A stretch of DNA of 64,000 nt from Phycisphaeraceae bacterium. Its GTDB lineage: Bacteria; Planctomycetota; Phycisphaerae; Phycisphaerales; UBA1924. Below are positions 60,385 to 64,000 of this stretch, piece after piece (positions within the stretch are counted from its first letter, which is position 1; the number at the start of each line of letters is the position of its first letter). Under the pieces are notes generated by a model, which was not told the origin of the DNA, ran no database searches, and saw only the letters and a program-made list of their open reading frames with translations. Made by a program: the position numbers and the translations under genes. The stretch lies in the NCBI GenBank assembly GCA_020639215.1, contig JACKHA010000003.1, positions 1 to 64,000 on the forward strand. The letters are read 5' to 3'.

Positions 60385-61497
60385 ATGGGCACGGCGACGC
60401 GGTTCTTTGATGCGCACCTGGATCTGGCGTATCTGGCGGGGTGCGGGCGGGACATGCGGGCGGGGGTGGATGTGTGCGGCGGGCCGCACTTGCCGGCGGC
60501 GGTGACGTTCCCCGCGCTGCGTGAGGGCGGGGTGAGGGCGTGCCTCGGGACGATCTTCACGCAGGCGTTGCCGGCGGGTGGGGCGGGGCCCGAGGTGCGC
60601 GAAGCGCAGATGTATGCGGCGGGCGATGCGGAGGCGGCGCACCGGGCGGGCGTTGTGCAGGTGGAGCAGTACCGGCGTTGGGCGGATGAGGGGCTGGTGC
60701 GGCTGATGGGGCGGCGCGGGGATGCGTCGTGGCGTGGGTTGGACGAGGCTGGCTCGGGCGATGCGCCCGGCGTCGGCATTTGCGCGCCGGGCGGCGAGAC
60801 GCCGCTACACGTCGGGATCCTGATGGAGTGCGCCGATCCGATTCGCTCGCCGGATGAGCTTGGGTGGTGGGTTGAGCGCGGCGTGGTGGCGATCGGGCTT
60901 GCGTGGGCCCTCGGCTCGCGGTACGCGGGCGGGAATCACGCCGACCCGGACGAGGCGATCGGGCTGAGCGATCTCGGGCGAGACCTGGTCAAGGCGATGG
61001 ACGCGCTGGGCGTGGTGCATGATGTGTCGCACCTGTCGCGGCGGGCGACGGACGAGTTGCTCTCGCTGGCGAGCGGGGCGGTGATGGCGTCACACTCGAA
61101 CAGCCGCGGGCTGTTCGATCGCGATCCGTATCCGCACGCGCGGCAGCGGCACCTGGCGGACGAGACGATTTGCGAAATCGCGCGCCGGGGCGGGGTGGTG
61201 GGGATCAACCTGCTGTCGGACTTTCTCGATCCCGGGATCGCGAAGGGGCAGCGGGCCGATCTCGAGTGGGTGGTGCGCCACGTCGAGCGGGTCTGCGAGC
61301 TGGCGGGCGGGCGGCACGCGGTGGGGCTGGGCTCGGACATGGACGGCGGGTTCGGGGCGGAACGCTTGCCGAAGGGAATCGACGGTGTGGATGGCCTTCG
61401 TCGCGTGGGCGAGGCGTTGGAGCGTGCGGGGTGGGACCGCGGGGCGATCGTCGGATTCGAGAATGGCAACTGGGCGGGGTTCTGGGGCGGGGGCTGA
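60385..61497 (+). CDS. peptidase M19 (membrane dipeptidase family)
   Basis: A 370-residue zinc dipeptidase of renal dipeptidase type: FFDAHLDLAYLAG near the N-terminus (DxHxD), a His in VVHDVSHLS, SHSNSRGLFD, and SDMDGGFGAE. It hydrolyses dipeptides, possibly those with a D-residue. There is no signal peptide, so a cytoplasmic location is likely despite the family name. Residues 65-150 contain an insert. ATG at 60385 is preceded by no clear ribosome site; the GC content is the local average. Confidence 0.87.
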   Translation: MGTATRFFDAHLDLAYLAGCGRDMRAGVDVCGGPHLPAAVTFPALREGGVRACLGTIFTQALPAGGAGPEVREAQMYAAGDAEAAHRAGVVQVEQYRRWADEGLVRLMGRRGDASWRGLDEAGSGDAPGVGICAPGGETPLHVGILMECADPIRSPDELGWWVERGVVAIGLAWALGSRYAGGNHADPDEAIGLSDLGRDLVKAMDALGVVHDVSHLSRRATDELLSLASGAVMASHSNSRGLFDRDPYPHARQRHLADETICEIARRGGVVGINLLSDFLDPGIAKGQRADLEWVVRHVERVCELAGGRHAVGLGSDMDGGFGAERLPKGIDGVDGLRRVGEALERAGWDRGAIVGFENGNWAGFWGGG

Positions 61498-61598
61498 GGT
61501 GGGGCCGGCGGCGCGGACGCGGTGTGACGTGGGGCGTCGGGAGTGGCGTCGGGATTGGCGTCGGGGTTCGCGATCTGCCGATCGCGGCTCTGACGGCC

Positions 61599-62663
61599 TC
61601 AGCGTGAACGCCCGGTCTGCCAGCCCCAGTCGAGCGAGCGATCCAGCACGCTGACGCGGGCCGAGGCGAGCATCTCGCGGGCGATCACGTCCATCTCGAT
61701 GCGTTCCATCCGCTCGCGGACGCGTTGCTCGAGCGCGGGGCGGACGCTCTCGAAAGCCACGGCGTCGGGCTCGATGACGGACTCGACGTACGCGAGGGCG
61801 AAGCCCGTGTCGAGCGCGATGATCGGGGTCATCGAGCCCGGCGTCATCGTCGCGACGCTCTGGCGGAGGGCCGCGGGCAGGGACGAATCGGCAGGGCTGA
61901 TCGGCCCGAGCAGCCCGCCGGCCGCGCCGGTGGGGTCGGTGGACCGGGCGACGGCGGCCTCTGCGAATCGGGCCCGGAGCGAGGCGGGATCGCCGGCGCG
62001 GAGCGAGCGTTCGAGGTCGGACGCGGCCCGGTGGTCGGGCAGGGTGATGAGGCGGGTGACGAAGCGGCGGCCGTGCTCGATGTCGTAGGCGCGGCGGAGC
62101 GCGTCTTCGGTCGGGGCGACCGACTCTCGGGCGATGGCGCGGAGCATGGCGTTGCGGCGGAGCAGCGCTTCCATGCGGTGGGGCCCGAGGGCGCGGGCGT
62201 CGGCAACGCGCCGGGCCAGGATCTGGGCCTGTTGGTCGCTCACGCTCACGCCCTCGACGATCGTTCGGGTCAGGGCCTGGCGCTCGTGCTCGATGTCGCG
62301 CGGGCTGATTGACAGGCCACGGCGCGCCAGGTCGGCCTGGAGCAGGGTGTCGAGGACGACCTCGGCGACGATGGCGCCGCCGGAGTGCTCGGCGAGCGCC
62401 GGCCACACGTCATCCCAGGCGACGCCCTGGCCGTTGACGACGATCGCGGGGCGGATGTCGGCGTCGGCGCTGCCCCCGGAGGTGCGGGGTCGGGGGGGCG
62501 GCGGGGTGTCCTGGGACATGGCGCTCATCGGGTCGCGCTGGGCGGAGCCGGCGCAACCGACGAGACAGGCCAGCGTGACCGCGCCGACGAGAAACAGGGC
62601 GCGGGGCGCGAGCGAACGGCGGGGACCGGCGGGCGGCGGGGCGGATTCCGAGAACTGGTCCAT
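61599..62663 (-). CDS. lipoprotein peptidylprolyl isomerase, SurA/PrsA-like
   Basis: A 354-residue exported protein with a lipoprotein signal after a polar leader (LFLVGAVTLACLVGCAGS; the Cys of LVGC is the lipid site). The body begins with a SurA-N-like helical region (VVNGQGVAWDDVWPALAE) and a PpiC-type domain (FVTRLITLPDHRAASDLERSL then GGLLGPISPADSSLPAALRQ). It would assist folding of envelope proteins on the periplasmic face. ATG at 62663 is the only well-placed start. Confidence 0.8.
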   Translation of the reverse strand: MDQFSESAPPPAGPRRSLAPRALFLVGAVTLACLVGCAGSAQRDPMSAMSQDTPPPPRPRTSGGSADADIRPAIVVNGQGVAWDDVWPALAEHSGGAIVAEVVLDTLLQADLARRGLSISPRDIEHERQALTRTIVEGVSVSDQQAQILARRVADARALGPHRMEALLRRNAMLRAIARESVAPTEDALRRAYDIEHGRRFVTRLITLPDHRAASDLERSLRAGDPASLRARFAEAAVARSTDPTGAAGGLLGPISPADSSLPAALRQSVATMTPGSMTPIIALDTGFALAYVESVIEPDAVAFESVRPALEQRVRERMERIEMDVIAREMLASARVSVLDRSLDWGWQTGRSR

Positions 62664-62853
62664 ATCTGGCTCCGATGGCGGCGTCGCAGCGACGAGCGTA
62701 TGCGGCGGGCACCGCTTGTCCCCGCGCCGGGCGGGCGCTGCGGGCGCGGGGTGTCACCGGGTTGTCACGCGCGCGGGCGATCCGCTGGGCGCGTCAACCC
62801 CGATGCGCGGTTTGGCGTACATTGGGAGGGGAACCGTCCCGAAAGGACGCCGC

Positions 62854-64000
62854 GTGCCCGAGCCGACCGAACAATCCGACGCCAACGCGGGTGGGGAGGA
62901 CCGGGGCGGGGACGCCCCGGCTCGCGCGTCGGAGGTGGTGCAGAGGTCGGCGGTGGGCGTTCGCCCGCGTCCGACGCCGCAGCCGCGCGTGGAGTTGTGC
63001 CCGTACTGCGGGGCCGAATCGATCAACACGACGCGGTGCGACCGCTGCGCGGGCAAGTTCGACGCGCTCTCGAAGCAAGCGACGCAGAACGCGATGGGCC
63101 CGTGGTTCCTGCGCGACGAGGGGCGCCCCCACCGTCCCGGCTGCGCGTACGAGACGATCCGCGCCATGGTCGCGCGCGGCAGCATCACGCAAGAGACCAT
63201 CCTCCGAGGCCCCACGACCCGCCAATTCTGGACCCGGGCCGCCCAGACGCCGGGCGTGGCCCACCTGCTGGGCGCGTGCCACTCGTGCCGGCGCGAGGTC
63301 GATCCCGGCGCGTTCATGTGCCCGGCGTGCGGGGTGTCGTTCCAGCCGGAGACGGATCGCCAGCATCTGGGTCTGTCGGCGGTCTCGCTGCTGCCTGGGC
63401 AGGCGACGCCTGAGCGGGTCGCGGCGGTCAGCGTGCCGACCGGCTCGCTCCAACCAATGCCGACCGGCGTGCCGACTGGGGCGACGGTCGTCCCGATCTC
63501 GCCACCGCAGGCCGCGGGCATGCCGGAGCGGGTGGCGGCCTTGAACGCCGAGTGGGGGCTCGGGCCGCGCGAGCTGGATCTGGGAGACACGCCGACGAGC
63601 GGTGGAGCGTCGCGACGACCGAGCGTGTCCGGCGCCGGGGTCGTGGCGGCGGCGTTGTGCGGTCTTGTGGTTGGGGTCATGGGCCTTGGCGGCGTCCTGG
63701 TGTGGGCCCGGGGCGGGCTCGAGCCTGCGCTGGCGTCGCTGGGGCTGGGGAACGGGGCACCGGGGGGGACTGTCGTCGCGGAGCGGGGAGTGTCCGACCA
63801 GCCGCCGAACCCCAGCCCGACGACGCCGACGCCAACGGCCGGTTCGCCCGCCGGGGCGTCGGGGGAGCCCATCGGGGCCATCGCGGCGGCTCCAACGGGG
63901 CCGGATGTCGCGGCATCCGAGCCGAGCCCGGCCGCCGCGGACCCCGCTTCCGCGGTCCGCCCCCCTGCGGCTTCGGCGGTCATTGGCGGCGTGCTGCGTT
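62854..64000 (+). CDS. zinc-ribbon membrane protein, truncated by the window end
   Basis: The open frame starts at a GTG (62854) preceded by AAAGGA and runs to the last base, so the C-terminus is missing. It has four cysteine pairs: CPYCGAESINTTRCDRC at about 50-66 and CHSCRREVDPGAFMCPACG at about 148-166, typical of planctomycete zinc-ribbon proteins. A membrane helix (about 269-291, VVAAALCGLVVGVMGLGGVL) follows, then a Pro/Ala/Thr-rich linker. Function unknown. Nothing else on this strand overlaps it. Confidence 0.75.
   Translation, partial: MPEPTEQSDANAGGEDRGGDAPARASEVVQRSAVGVRPRPTPQPRVELCPYCGAESINTTRCDRCAGKFDALSKQATQNAMGPWFLRDEGRPHRPGCAYETIRAMVARGSITQETILRGPTTRQFWTRAAQTPGVAHLLGACHSCRREVDPGAFMCPACGVSFQPETDRQHLGLSAVSLLPGQATPERVAAVSVPTGSLQPMPTGVPTGATVVPISPPQAAGMPERVAALNAEWGLGPRELDLGDTPTSGGASRRPSVSGAGVVAAALCGLVVGVMGLGGVLVWARGGLEPALASLGLGNGAPGGTVVAERGVSDQPPNPSPTTPTPTAGSPAGASGEPIGAIAAAPTGPDVAASEPSPAAADPASAVRPPAASAVIGGVLR

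Overview
The window looks like a chromosomal segment of a GC-rich planctomycete, most likely class Phycisphaerae. The basis is indirect: very high GC, frequent GTG/TTG starts, an exosortase/EpsI/TPR exopolysaccharide locus with a PEP-CTERM-type substrate, secreted proteins ending in a double dockerin-like unit with a terminal Gly-Cys, and prepilin-leader proteins. No phage, insertion sequence or CRISPR array was seen.

Layout. Bases 1-10646 (+) are a tightly coupled exopolysaccharide/exosortase operon: the end of a hexapeptide-repeat protein, exosortase, EpsI-like protein, Wzz/tyrosine-kinase-like chain-length protein, sugar transferase and a 1588-residue TPR protein, closed by a terminator. 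It is followed by a candidate exosortase substrate (10856-11572), tRNA-Gln and HPr. From 12.4 to 27.3 kb come housekeeping genes: a PabA/TrpG amidotransferase, a DUF1444 protein, acpP-fabF, two GC-dockerin proteins, gamma-glutamyltransferase, an MntA-HepT toxin-antitoxin pair, a keto acid dehydrogenase E1 beta, GspF, a GbsR-type regulator, a PPP-like phosphoesterase, a Ser/Thr kinase and an amidase. From 27.5 to 36.1 kb lie a small lipoprotein, a PdeM-like phosphoesterase, a hyperacidic membrane protein, two glycosyltransferases and a dockerin cluster that includes one frameshifted gene and one remnant. From 36.2 to 46.8 kb are der, a nucleotidyltransferase pair, mutY, an Nfu-N protein, cdaA-cdaR, a fused GT4, an AraC regulator and mreD-mreC. 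From 46.8 to 64 kb are small conserved proteins, a deoxyhypusine-synthase-like enzyme, a HEAT-like membrane protein, an ORF with a repeat-built tail, a prepilin, a transglutaminase/DUF58/scpB operon, a PilZ-like protein, a TauE/SafE transporter, peptidase M19, a PPIase lipoprotein and an edge-truncated zinc-ribbon protein.

Themes. (i) Surface display: exosortase with a substrate carrying a possible Cys-Gln thioester, plus at least three unlinked exported proteins sharing a dockerin-like pair of repeats that ends exactly in Gly-Cys; their anchor or partner is not visible. (ii) Envelope polysaccharide, cyclic-di-AMP (cdaA-cdaR) and cell-shape (mreCD) functions. (iii) More than ten intergenic micro-arrays, each of 3-7 degenerate units of 7-9 bp with its own word, including a pair of arrays on either side of gspF and copies on either side of the mntA-hepT pair. 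These, with the Gly-Cys dockerin proteins, are the least explained parts of the window.

All calls come from reading the sequence; no database search was run.
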